Assembly (NCBI GenBank): GCA_965262485.1
Contig: OZ253540.1
Span: 2,418,001 to 2,482,000 of the forward strand
DNA: 64,000 bases
Direction of reading: 5' to 3'
From: Bin87 sp965262485
GTDB lineage: Bacteria; Chloroflexota; Dehalococcoidia; Lucifugimonadales; UBA3495
The notes under the pieces are model-generated. The model ran no database searches and was not told where the DNA came from. It saw only the letters and a program-made list of their open reading frames with translations. The number at the start of each line of letters is the position of its first letter. Within the stretch, counting starts at the first letter, position 1. Shown here piece by piece: positions 34,752-42,949 of this stretch. A program made the position numbers and the translations under genes.

Positions 34752-35288
34752 TTAGCCGCCGGTGATAATGGCCACTACCTCTGATGCGAGTCCCTCGGCG
34801 CGTTCTCGGAGGGATGGCCGATCCAGGTTCTCGATGGGATGCGCCGTGAAAATGGTGGGGTAATCTTCCGCTCCCCACATTCTGGCCATGGCGTTGGCAG
34901 TTGGGATGAACCGATCGGTGCAAATCGTGGCGGATGGGAGGCCGGCCTTTTCAACATGAATTCCGTCGTGCACACTGCACGCACTGCAACTTCCTCAATC
35001 GCCGATGGCTACCACCACCGAGTCGACGTTGGCCACCAGTTCCTGCAATTCCTGCGGGTCGGCGGGGCGTGATGCACTGGGCTTGCGGAGCCAGCGTACC
35101 TCGCGGATTTCGTAACGGTTCCGCAGCACTTCAGCCAGCTCTTCCAGCAGAACGTCGGCATTGCGCTTGCTATCGTCAATCAAACCCAATCGGGTCCCGG
35201 CCAGCGAGGGCAGACGCGGTGCGCCATCAAACGGCGCGATGATGGGCTCGGTGGTCGGATTGACCAGGGTATAGTTCTGAGTTGCCAT
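34752..35288 (-). CDS. UGSC-family selenoprotein (selenocysteine encoded by TGA)
   Basis: The frame opens at ATG 35288 (GAGGGG upstream), runs MATQNYTLVNPTTEP... to VDSVVVAIGD, meets TGA at 34995-34997 and continues in the same frame as GSCSACSVHDGIHVEKAGLP to a stop at 34752. Reading TGA as Sec gives U-G-S-C exactly at residue 98. This is the defining motif of the UGSC (seleno)protein family, first described from marine metagenomes, and the product is a normal-length 178 residues. Sequence on both sides of the TGA is well conserved in character. A candidate SECIS hairpin follows directly. Likely a thiol/selenol redox enzyme; substrate unknown. No sel genes lie in this window. A nonsense mutation at Cys is the alternative. 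Confidence 0.85.
34969..34994 (-). promoter_or_regulatory. putative bacterial SECIS element
   Basis: In the mRNA just after UGA, GGAA is followed by a stem GUU..GAC (3 bp), a GCA bulge, a GUGCG/UGCAC stem (5 bp) and a 7-nt loop UGCAGUG. The loop lies about 16-22 nt past UGA, where bacterial SECIS loops present a G to SelB. Hand-folded only. Confidence 0.4.
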
Positions 35289-35370
35289 GTTCACCCCTCT
35301 ACAAATAAGAGTCATTGGCGCTGTTATATCAGGTTAGGTGCGCGATTGCCAGAGACGGAGCGCCCCTTCG

Positions 35371-35531
35371 CAGGGCTATCGCATATGGACCAATTAACCA
35401 CCGTCATTCCCGCGAAAGCGGGAATCCAGTGACCGATGCCGGTAGATTCGCCGCGAAAATCCAGCAGATTACAAGCTCTGGACTCCGGCCCCGTATCTAG
35501 TACGGGGTGACGTTCTTTCGCCGGAGTGACA
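35371..35531. repeat. GTCATTCCCGC-family repeat with loop insert
   Basis: It starts with TATCGCATATGGACCAATTA and GTCATTCCCGCGAAAGCGGG, and ends with CCGGCCCCGTATCTAGTACG, GGGTGACGTTCTTTCGCCGG and AGTGACAG. The right hairpin carries the reverse-oriented 26-nt palindromic insert seen at 9640 and 42732. It separates the UGSC gene from its upstream neighbour. Confidence 0.7.
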
Positions 35532-35556
35532 GGGAAGTTTGGTACGGCGGGAGATG

Positions 35557-36621
35557 TCAGGACACACGCACCGCTTTGGTTACGGCGGTTGAGCCCACTT
35601 TCGGCCCCCAACTGGGTATCACCGACGACATGTTGGATTCCTCGCCGCCGGCGAACACCACCAGAATGTCTTCCGGCTCCGGGATCAATGAGATCATCGT
35701 TGCTTCGTCGCCCGGTTCCACGTCGCCGCGCAGCACCTCACCGCGTTTGAGATCGGCTACGGATCGCTGGACGTTGGCGTGCAGGTACGCTCGGATGTCC
35801 GCTTTGGTCCAGTTCTGCCACAACCTGCTGTTGCCGGCGAAGGTAACGACGATCTGGCCTTGCCTGATGCCAACCGACAGGTCGCCCACCGATCCGGACG
35901 TGGACATCGAAGTGCCCAGCGACGAGGCCACGTCGGCCAGCGCGTACAGGATGGCTTCGGGCCGGCCTACGGAGCGGGTCTGGCGGGGACTTTCCCCGGC
36001 GAACACCGTAACCGTACTGTCCGACGCATCGAAGCCCCGGTCGACATGCAGGGGCGTCCAATGGGTTTCACTCTCGGCCTCGGCGATGCAGTACGTATAT
36101 TTGCCCGGATGGCCGATCACGCTGCGGTCGAACAGGCCGGGAATCGCGGCGCAGGCATTCATCAGTATCAACCGCACCGCCCGCCCGATAGTACCGTTGG
36201 CCCGATTCCCAGGGCCGAACAGGTTGTTGCGGCTGTTGAGCCCGATTTGCTGCACTATCGGCCCGTTGACGATGCACAATACCGCTGCGCCGCCCATGCT
36301 CGATGACGGGCCAACCAGGTTGAAAACCGGATCGAGCATTGCTTCTGCGGCGGTGAGGACCACGGGGAAATACTCGGGTAAACAACCTGCCATCACCGCG
36401 TTCGCCGCCGCTTTTTCTACGGTGATGATCCGGCGGCGTTCCGGCAGTTCTCCCACCACGTCATCCGGGGCGCGCCCGGCGTAGCCAATGAATTCTGCGA
36501 CCCGTTCGGCCGTGGGCGGTATCACGGGCAGCCCGTCGGTCCAGCCCAGCTCGTAGCACCGCTCTACCGCGCCGAAAATATCATCCCAACTGGCGGGGGT
36601 TGTTTCACTGAATGTCGTCAA
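35557..36621 (-). CDS. conserved protein adjacent to the UGSC selenoprotein
   Basis: 354 residues with no motif I can assign to a named enzyme. Distinctive segments are RCYELGWTDGLPVIPPTAER, NAVMAGCLPEYFPVVLTAAE, GPSSSMGGAAVLCIVNGPI and GKYTYCIAEAE. Gly/Ser/Asn-rich loops suggest a cofactor- or substrate-binding fold. It lies directly upstream of the UGSC gene on the same strand, and proteins of this kind tend to accompany UGSC proteins, so they may act together. The repeat between them may have been inserted into the operon. Confidence 0.6.
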   Translation of the reverse strand: MTTFSETTPASWDDIFGAVERCYELGWTDGLPVIPPTAERVAEFIGYAGRAPDDVVGELPERRRIITVEKAAANAVMAGCLPEYFPVVLTAAEAMLDPVFNLVGPSSSMGGAAVLCIVNGPIVQQIGLNSRNNLFGPGNRANGTIGRAVRLILMNACAAIPGLFDRSVIGHPGKYTYCIAEAESETHWTPLHVDRGFDASDSTVTVFAGESPRQTRSVGRPEAILYALADVASSLGTSMSTSGSVGDLSVGIRQGQIVVTFAGNSRLWQNWTKADIRAYLHANVQRSVADLKRGEVLRGDVEPGDEATMISLIPEPEDILVVFAGGEESNMSSVIPSWGPKVGSTAVTKAVRVS

Positions 36622-36679
36622 TTCGGTCGCCTCGACATTTTTACATGTATGGACAGGATAAACAGGATTCAGGCGGGCT

Positions 36680-37345
36680 TTAGCATTGGCTGCTATCGCT
36701 AAAGTGGGGCAGTTCGTAATGAATCAGCGTTACGCCAAGTTCATCTGCCCGGCTGGCCAATGCCGCAGACCAGGGATAGTGCGCTACACAAAAAGGTCTG
36801 GCGGTTCTGCCGGTGAGCTCCTGTAACAGAGCGGCGCGCTGCTGGGCGTTACGAACATCCTGCTCGTTGATGGATATGGAAACCTCGACGACGGCCAGAA
36901 TCTCCGGCCCGCCGCCGATGGGAACGCCTTGGGCAATGATGTCAATGACACTGCCTTGGTCAAACTGGCCTCGGGTGAGCCGGCCGTTTTGTCGCGCCGT
37001 TACCAGCAGTTCGTCAATGCGGGAGCGGTCGGCCTGGATGACGTTCGAGAGGTGTTCTACCATCACCATCTTGATGCGCCGGGCGCATTCCCGCTCGTAG
37101 GATTCGCCGCGTAGATTGCCCACCTGCCCTTGCAATGTGTTGACGCTAGCCTGCATCCCGTCCATGCTAGCCTGCATCCCGTCCATGCCAGACTGCATCG
37201 TCTCGATGCTGGCCTGCATCCCGTCTATTCGGTCCGGTATCTCGAGGAACCTTTGTGGGAGGAGGGTGTGCAGGAGGATTTCCTGCGCCTGTGGGATGGT
37301 TCGGATTTCGCCGACGAGTTGCCGCACCAGCGAACCCGGCGGCAA
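36680..37345 (-). CDS. coiled-coil protein with PD-(D/E)XK-like C-terminal domain
   Basis: The chosen TTG start at 37345 has GGAGGAG 6 nt upstream, immediately after the stop of the preceding gene; an ATG at 37447 would overlap that gene by 86 nt. Residues about 35-80 form a coiled coil made of near-identical heptads (MDGMQAS), encoded by 21-bp tandem repeats at 37140-37220. The C-terminal 110 residues read GGGPEILAVVEVSISINEQD and ELTGRTARPFCVAHYPWS, resembling the nuclease-like DUF3782 type. 221 residues. Function unknown. Confidence 0.6.
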   Translation of the reverse strand: MPPGSLVRQLVGEIRTIPQAQEILLHTLLPQRFLEIPDRIDGMQASIETMQSGMDGMQASMDGMQASVNTLQGQVGNLRGESYERECARRIKMVMVEHLSNVIQADRSRIDELLVTARQNGRLTRGQFDQGSVIDIIAQGVPIGGGPEILAVVEVSISINEQDVRNAQQRAALLQELTGRTARPFCVAHYPWSAALASRADELGVTLIHYELPHFSDSSQC

Positions 37346-37361
37346 TAGGCTCTCCTCCGGA

Positions 37362-37577
37362 CTAGTAACCACGGTAAATCTCCTCGTCCGTTTTGCCGGC
37401 GGCGCGCTGTCGGGCGATAAAAGCGGCGAAGTCGCCCTCATCTCCAAGAGTACGGACCACGGCCCGCTTTACCTCCGGGCCGGCCTGCTCCAGCCGTTCC
37501 AGGATGTCCATGGCGATAGCCATTGCCTCCTGCTCGGTCACATTCAAGTCTGTCGGTTCGGTCTGTTCTGCTGCCAT
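37362..37577 (-). CDS. small hypothetical protein, 71 residues
   Basis: An acidic helical protein: EQEAMAIAMDILERLEQAGP, VKRAVVRTLGDEGDFAAFI and GKTDEEIYRGY at the C-terminus. It immediately precedes the coiled-coil nuclease-like gene, with the RBS of the latter starting just after its stop, so the pair is probably co-expressed. No known family recognised. Confidence 0.5.
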   Translation of the reverse strand: MAAEQTEPTDLNVTEQEAMAIAMDILERLEQAGPEVKRAVVRTLGDEGDFAAFIARQRAAGKTDEEIYRGY

Positions 37578-37724
37578 TGGGCGCCTGCCGCTGCTGATTA
37601 CTGGTTATGGATTACAGTCAGTTTAGCATTTTCCCAAGCCGGCCGTTTCAGCGGCAATGCTCATTCAATCGGTAGGGGCGACTCATGAGTCGCCCCTACG
37701 GTTTACCAGCTTTTGGCGCCGGCG

Positions 37725-38672
37725 TTATGCGCGCGCGTACTTGGAGAAGCTGCGGAGTTCCCGCGGCGGGTCCATGTGGCTGCCCCGAATGGTGTATGAC
37801 ACCTCGGACACGTAGATTGCGCCAGTGCTGTCGACGGCGATGCCGTGGGGAGCGATAAACTCTCCGGCCCCTTCACCCTCGTCCGGCGAACCAAATACGC
37901 AGATCCGGTTTCCGTCCCGGTCGTACACGGTCACGCGGTGGCCCAGACCCGGCGCGTCATCGACGCCGCCCATGCCGTTGAGTTCGCCCACGTAGATGTT
38001 GCCGTTCCAGTAAACCATTGCGTCGGGCCGGTGGATGTTGCTCCACATGGTCAGGTAGTTGCCTTCGGTGTCGAACAGCTGGATGCGGTGGCACTCACGG
38101 TCAACGACATAGACCCGCTCATCTTCATCAAACGCGATGTTGTGAGGACGAATGAATTGTCCGGCGTCTATCCCTGGTTCGCCCCAGGAGAATTTGTACC
38201 CTCCCTCAGCCGTGTACACGTGAATCCGCGAGTTGCCATAGCCATCGGAGACGTAGATGTCGCCGTTGCTGGGGCGGATGGCCGCCGACGTGGGCCGGTT
38301 GAACGGCTGGCCACTCCAGCGGGGGGCGGGATGGTTCTTCTCGCCGATTTCCATCAGCTTCTCGCCGGTTACGCTGAACTTCTGGATGGTATGGATTCCA
38401 TCGTCAGCGATCAGCAGGGAATCGTCGGCTGCGCTGTAGTAGAGACCGTGGGTGCGGTTGTCGCTGAAATGGCCTTCCCCAAACGTGCGCAGGAAGTTGC
38501 CATCCTTGTCAAACACCATGATCGGGTGCTCGCCACGGGTCAGGATGAATACGCGGTCTTCGCCGTCAACGGCGACGCCGGGGCACTCCAGAAGCCGCAT
38601 CCCGTCGGGTATCTTGAGCCAGTTGTCAACGAACGTGTACTGAAAATCGCCTTGGCCGTAGGTGTCAGGCAT
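37725..38672 (-). CDS. NHL-repeat six-bladed beta-propeller protein
   Basis: 315 residues with repeating blades of the NHL kind: GVAVDGEDRVFILTRGEHP, THGLYYSAADDSLLIADDGI, PTSAAIRPSNGDIYVSDGYG, PHNIAFDEDERVYVVDRECH and PHGIAVDSTGAIYVSEVSY. This resembles the peptidylglycine lyase-like propellers. No signal peptide is present, so it may be cytoplasmic or a binding scaffold. It is probably transcribed alone or with the SDR gene upstream (38741). Confidence 0.82.
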   Translation of the reverse strand: MPDTYGQGDFQYTFVDNWLKIPDGMRLLECPGVAVDGEDRVFILTRGEHPIMVFDKDGNFLRTFGEGHFSDNRTHGLYYSAADDSLLIADDGIHTIQKFSVTGEKLMEIGEKNHPAPRWSGQPFNRPTSAAIRPSNGDIYVSDGYGNSRIHVYTAEGGYKFSWGEPGIDAGQFIRPHNIAFDEDERVYVVDRECHRIQLFDTEGNYLTMWSNIHRPDAMVYWNGNIYVGELNGMGGVDDAPGLGHRVTVYDRDGNRICVFGSPDEGEGAGEFIAPHGIAVDSTGAIYVSEVSYTIRGSHMDPPRELRSFSKYARA

Positions 38673-38740
38673 AGTTTCCTCCTTGTCGGTGCTTCAGGTT
38701 ATAAGTGATCGTCATGTTGGTTACTCAATACAGGATTATA

Positions 38741-39517
38741 CTACTGGGCAATGCAGCCCCCGTCGATAACCAATTCGGCTCCGGTTACGAACGATGCCTC
38801 GTCGGAGGCAAGATACAACACCCCGTAGGCCACCTCAATGGGATGGGCCCGGCGACCCAGTGGTATCAGCGCCAGCCGCTGGGCCGCCACTTCAGGGTCG
38901 TCGTAGGTTGCCGAACTCATGGGGGTAATTATGGGGCCAGGATGCACCGAGTTGGCCCGGATACCCTCGGCGGCATACTGAATGGCGGTCGCCTTGGTGA
39001 ACAGACGTACCGCTCCCTTGGAAGCATTGTAGGGGTGCGAGCGAGACCATGCTCCCGTCATGCCGGCGATTGACGAGATATTCACGATGGATCCACCGCC
39101 GGCCCGGCGCATCGCGGGTATCGCCGTTTTGGTACCCAGGAAAACGCCCTTGGAGTTGACGTCCATTACACGATCCCAGTCGGCTTCGCTGGTGTCTTCC
39201 AGCGCGATGTTCCCGGCTCCTCCGCCGACCGAGATGCTGATGCCAGCGTTGTTCACCAGCGCATCCAGCCGTCCGTATCGCGCTTCCGCCAGCGCCACAA
39301 TCGCCTGCCAGTCAGACTCGCTGGTAACGTCCAGGTGGGCGTAGGCGCAGTCGTGGCCGGCGGCCCGTTGTTCCGCTTCCACCTGTCGGCCCAGGTCGTC
39401 CAGGATGTCGCCGAATACCACCTTTGCACCTTCCCGGGCAAACAGGCCCACCTCTTCTGCGCCCATACCTCGAGCGCCCCCGCTTATCAAAACTACCTTT
39501 CCATCAACTCGGCCCAT
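38741..39517 (-). CDS. SDR family oxidoreductase
   Basis: 258 residues: LISGGARGMGAEEVGLF, DALVNNAGISISVGGG, IVNISSIAGMTGAW and catalytic HPYNASKGAVRLF, ending TGAELVIDGG. Asp in VVFGDILDDLG suggests NAD+. It belongs to the same subgroup as the SDRs at 30590 and 32042 but carries a longer loop (SVGGGAGNIALEDTSEADW). Substrate unknown. Confidence 0.9.
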   Translation of the reverse strand: MGRVDGKVVLISGGARGMGAEEVGLFAREGAKVVFGDILDDLGRQVEAEQRAAGHDCAYAHLDVTSESDWQAIVALAEARYGRLDALVNNAGISISVGGGAGNIALEDTSEADWDRVMDVNSKGVFLGTKTAIPAMRRAGGGSIVNISSIAGMTGAWSRSHPYNASKGAVRLFTKATAIQYAAEGIRANSVHPGPIITPMSSATYDDPEVAAQRLALIPLGRRAHPIEVAYGVLYLASDEASFVTGAELVIDGGCIAQ

Positions 39518-39545
39518 GGTGTTTCGCTCCTATTCTGCCAGCAAT

Positions 39546-39899
39546 TCAGTTTGGCGGCAGGTTTTCGCCGATAATGGTTTGCAATTGCTGAACCAATGGC
39601 GGCAGGTGTTCCTGGATGATACGCCACAACTCATCGAAATCGACCGTATCGTAGTCGTGGATCAGAACGTTTCGCAGATCGGTGGTGTCCTGCCAGGGAA
39701 CCTCCGGGTAGCGGGAACGAAATTCTGGCGGCACGCGGCGAGCAGCCTCACCCAAAACTTCCATCAGCCTGGTGAGGGCGAGTTCAAACATCCGGTCCAA
39801 GTCGAGATCCGCGCGCGACCGGTCTTGCGCCAACTCCATGGCTTCTTTGCCGTGATCTCGCATTTGCTGGACAGCGACCATGGGGTCACGACGCGACAT
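39546..39899 (-). CDS. hepT: HepT-like HEPN ribonuclease toxin
   Basis: 117 residues with the HEPN catalytic R-x4-H-x-Y motif in DLRNVLIHDYDTVD, preceded by FELALTRLMEVLGEAARRV. It pairs with the nucleotidyltransferase gene that overlaps it upstream by 14 nt. In such pairs MntA AMPylates the Tyr of HepT to silence it. Confidence 0.9.
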   Translation of the reverse strand: MSRRDPMVAVQQMRDHGKEAMELAQDRSRADLDLDRMFELALTRLMEVLGEAARRVPPEFRSRYPEVPWQDTTDLRNVLIHDYDTVDFDELWRIIQEHLPPLVQQLQTIIGENLPPN

Positions 39900-40194
39900 A
39901 TATCTCCTCCGCTTCGTCCAACACTTCCTGTCGGAAGTAGGGACTCAGGGACGCCGCGGTGTGCATATCCACTTCGCGGCCTAGCAACGCGGTCAATTCT
40001 CGCCGCATCTGGAAGAACACGAACCCTGCCGCATAGCCCGGTTCAAACTCCACCAGCACATCAATGTCGCTTTGCGGCGTGAAATCGTCGCGAATGACGG
40101 AGCCGAACAAGGCCAGCCTTCTGACATAGTTCCGGAGGCAGAATTCGGCTATGGCGTCACCGGGAATTTCGATGCGGGCGGTCATCAGGCTCAC
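39886..40194 (-). CDS. mntA: MntA-like nucleotidyltransferase antitoxin
   Basis: A minimal nucleotidyltransferase with LALFGSVIRDDFTPQSDIDV (GS-x10-D-x-D motif) and a later acidic residue in REVDMHTAASL. GTG 40194 overlaps the stop of the VOC gene (GTGA); ATG 40185 is an alternative. It would modify HepT encoded just downstream. Confidence 0.9.
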   Translation of the reverse strand: MSLMTARIEIPGDAIAEFCLRNYVRRLALFGSVIRDDFTPQSDIDVLVEFEPGYAAGFVFFQMRRELTALLGREVDMHTAASLSPYFRQEVLDEAEEIYVAS

Positions 40195-40571
40195 GTCGCG
40201 CTGTTATCGTCCTGGAACATGCCCACCACGTTGCCCTCGGTGTCCCGGAAGTTGGCAAAGTACCCAATGCCCGGTATGGGAGTACGGGGAGTGACGATTT
40301 CGCACCCGGCGGCGGTTACTTTGCCGATGTAAGCGTCCAGGTCGTCCACAGCCAGAACGACGAGTGTGCCGCCCCGGTTCAGGGCCGCGGCCCGTTCGAT
40401 CAACGCCCCGCCGATCCCGTATGGTTCGTCGTCGCCACCGGTCTGCTGCAGGTAATATTCCTCAGGCCCGCTTTCAAATTTGCTGGATTCCCAGCCGAAT
40501 ACGTCGGCGTAGAATTTGTTGGCGCGCGCGGCATCATCAAAAGGCAACTCAAAGTGAACAACCTTAGGCAT
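40191..40571 (-). CDS. VOC family (glyoxalase/bleomycin resistance) protein
   Basis: 126 residues with the VOC pattern: MPKVVHFELPFDDAARANKF, YADVFGWESSKFESGPEEYY, GTLVVLAVDDLDAYIGKVTA and YFANFRDTEGNVVGMFQDD. His/Glu ligands of the metal site are present at HFELP and the end of the last strand region is partly changed. Its stop overlaps the start of mntA by 4 nt, an unusual association with a toxin-antitoxin pair. Confidence 0.87.
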   Translation of the reverse strand: MPKVVHFELPFDDAARANKFYADVFGWESSKFESGPEEYYLQQTGGDDEPYGIGGALIERAAALNRGGTLVVLAVDDLDAYIGKVTAAGCEIVTPRTPIPGIGYFANFRDTEGNVVGMFQDDNSAT

Positions 40572-40625
40572 AATTCCTCCGATAGGTAGTGTAGCAATCA
40601 GGCAAAGGTGGCTCACCGGACGTTT

Positions 40626-41061
40626 TCACGACAACATTTCCCACTCTTCCACCAGTATGGCGTATAACATTGTATCCCACCATTGGCCCTTGAAGTGTTG
40701 GTTTTGACGCAGGCGTCCCTCCTGGCGGAACCCCAGCCGTTCCAGTACGCGGGCCGATGCAGTGTTTTCGGCGATGCACCACGAGGAAATGCGGCGCAGA
40801 CCCAATTCCCGGAACCCAAAATCGACCATCCCCCCCGCCGCCTCGGTAGCATACCCCTGCCCCCAGCAATCAGGAGCCAATTCATAACCGATGTCGGCTT
40901 CTCAGTCATTATCCGGTTTGCGGCGTATCCCGCAATTGCCAATCAGCCGGTCATCCTGCCGACGGGCGATAACCAGCTGGAAGCGGCGCCGAGGTTGTTC
41001 TCGTTGCTGATCCAGGAACATGGCTACGAACGCCTGCGCATCAGACGGCGTGCGGTGGCTC
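40626..41061 (-). pseudogene. GNAT acetyltransferase, truncated with in-frame TGA
   Basis: The C-terminal half is clear: IGYELAPDCWGQGYATEAAG is the acetyl-CoA loop, then FGFRELGLRRISSWCIAENT and VLERLGFRQEGRL. In the same frame upstream lie DAQAFVAMFLDQQRE and LIGNCGIRRKPDND, then TGA at 40902-40904. The usual N-terminus (RLxLRP) is absent because the frame closes right beside the GMC gene stop. So it lacks a start and has a stop within the acetyl-CoA domain. Confidence 0.7.
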
Positions 41062-41066
41062 CAGGG

Positions 41067-42662
41067 TCAGGAGATGGCGGACGATCCTTCACCGGAGAGG
41101 TAGTCGGCAGTCCGCAGCGCCAGCGCCTGAATGGTCGTGGTCGGATTTATGCAGGCTCCCGTGGTGAAAATGCTCCCGTCGATGATGAACAGGTTGGGCA
41201 CATCGTGGGCCCGACCCCACCGGTCGACCACCGAGGTATCGGGGTTGGCTCCCATCCGCGCAGTTCCCAGCAGATGCCAGCCAGCGTTGCGCCGCAACTT
41301 TGACGCGATGACGCGCTTGGCGCCGGCGGCCTCCAGCGCCTCGGTAGCGCGGGCGATGCCGTGGTCAAGAATGGCCCACGTATTATCGCTCACCGTGTAG
41401 TCGATCTTGGGAGCGGGGATGCCGTGGCTGTCGGTCAATTGAGGGTCCAGCGTAACCCGATTGTGTTGCTCGGGCAGGTCTTCGGCCATAACCACGATGC
41501 CCATCTGGCGGTGGAAGCGTTCCGCGAAATCGCGATGGTGCGCGTCGCCCCACGCCACGGTCTCGCCAACCAGTCCGCCCAGGGCGATTTGCAGGGGAGC
41601 GCCGCCGACGTTGGAAACCTGCAAATCGTACCCCCGCACGAACCCGCGCCGCACGTCGGTTTCGTAGAATTCCTGGCTCAGCATCGACGAACCCCGGGGG
41701 CCCTCGTCGGATCCCATATCCTCGTCAAACAGCCCCAGAACATATCCACACGGATGGTGCATCAGGTTGCGGCCCACCTGTCCGCTACTGTTGGCCAGAC
41801 CATCGGGGAACAGCGCGCTGCGCGAGTTGAGCAGCAACCGCGACGTGCCGATGCCGTTGCACGCCAGCGCCACCACGTTGGCGTATTGCGCCTGCAGGTC
41901 ACCGTTGCGGTCGTAGTACGAAGCGCCGGTGGCTCGCCCGGATGCGTCCACCAGAATCTCGCGGACACGCGCGTGGGTGATCAGGCGGGCGCCCTGTTTC
42001 AGGGCTTGCGGCCAGAAGATTATGTCGCTTCCCGAAGGGGAACGCAGGTATTCGCCGACGTCGGGTTGCCGACCATCCCACGCAGCGGAGTGCACGGCGT
42101 TGTCCGATGACCACCAGTGCCACCCCAACTTGTTGAAAGCCTGCCCCAGCAGTTCACCACCCCGTCCGATGGGGAGGGGAGGCGTGGGTCGCACCGGTTT
42201 CGGCGGATACGCCGGGTCGCCCTGCAAACCGCTCACGCCGTGCATCCGGTCATTCAGATCGTAATAGGGTTCCAGCTCAAAGTAGTCCATCGGCCAGTCA
42301 TCGGCCACGCCGTCCAGCGACTGCAGGCGAAAGTCGGAAGGATGGAAGCGGGGGAAGTGAGAACCCCAGTGAATCGTGCTGCCACCCACCGCGTTGTACA
42401 TATACGGAGCGATGGGAGTGTCATCCTCGTTGACCGGGTAATCTTCGGGCAGCCCGCGGAAGTTGGGATTTGGATGGAAGTCAGTCTGCCAATGCAACTG
42501 AGCCTGGGGGTCGCTCACCGGGAACGCGTTCTGTGGAACCCAACCGCCCTGCTCCAGGCAAACGACCTTTACCCCCGCCTGCGTAAGGCTCCAGGTGAAC
42601 GCCGCGCCGGACGCGCCGGCCCCGATTACCAAAACGTCTGCTACTGCCTGCTTGCTGCCCAT
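41067..42662 (-). CDS. GMC family FAD-dependent oxidoreductase
   Basis: 531 residues with N-terminal FAD-binding VLVIGAGASGAAFTWSLTQ, the glycine-serine loop GGSTIHWGSHFPRFHP, and the GMC C-terminal domain with HLLGTARMGANPDTSVVD and ACINPTTTIQALALRTADY. The His in GWHLLGTARMG is the likely catalytic base. It oxidises an alcohol, sugar or polyol; a [Fe-S] or cytochrome partner is not linked. 5 nt downstream the GNAT remnant begins. Confidence 0.88.
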   Translation of the reverse strand: MGSKQAVADVLVIGAGASGAAFTWSLTQAGVKVVCLEQGGWVPQNAFPVSDPQAQLHWQTDFHPNPNFRGLPEDYPVNEDDTPIAPYMYNAVGGSTIHWGSHFPRFHPSDFRLQSLDGVADDWPMDYFELEPYYDLNDRMHGVSGLQGDPAYPPKPVRPTPPLPIGRGGELLGQAFNKLGWHWWSSDNAVHSAAWDGRQPDVGEYLRSPSGSDIIFWPQALKQGARLITHARVREILVDASGRATGASYYDRNGDLQAQYANVVALACNGIGTSRLLLNSRSALFPDGLANSSGQVGRNLMHHPCGYVLGLFDEDMGSDEGPRGSSMLSQEFYETDVRRGFVRGYDLQVSNVGGAPLQIALGGLVGETVAWGDAHHRDFAERFHRQMGIVVMAEDLPEQHNRVTLDPQLTDSHGIPAPKIDYTVSDNTWAILDHGIARATEALEAAGAKRVIASKLRRNAGWHLLGTARMGANPDTSVVDRWGRAHDVPNLFIIDGSIFTTGACINPTTTIQALALRTADYLSGEGSSAIS

Positions 42663-42731
42663 GTGATTTGCTCCTGATTCTTGTTGATGACTAACTTGGT
42701 GAGAATATCAAACGGCGAAAGCCATTATGTA

Positions 42732-42906
42732 GAGCCTGTTGACAATTAGCAAACCAGCCCGTCGCTCCTGCGAAAGAACGTCACCCCGTACTTGATACGG
42801 GGCAGGAGTCCAGAGAGGGTCAGATGAAAGAATCAGAACCGTGATTAACGACTTCGGCCACTGGATTCCCGCTTTCGCGGGAATGACGGTATTTGTCAAC
42901 ACACCG
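42732..42906. repeat. TA-flanked MITE with GTCATTCCCGC modules (175 bp)
   Basis: Ends GAGCCTGTTGACA (42732) and TGTCAACACACCG (to 42906) are bordered by TA on each side. It is nearly the same as the copy at 24569-24717 but holds the 26-nt AACGTCACCCCGTACTTGAT... insert in its first loop, explaining the extra length. Confidence 0.82.
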
Positions 42907-42949
42907 TAGGTGGGCTTTGACTTCCCGCCGGGCCTTTTCAAAGTCCTCC

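Noticed and set aside
40902..40904. In-frame TGA in the GNAT gene considered as selenocysteine
   Set aside because: GNAT enzymes have no known selenoprotein form and this gene also lacks its N-terminus; a pseudogene explains both.
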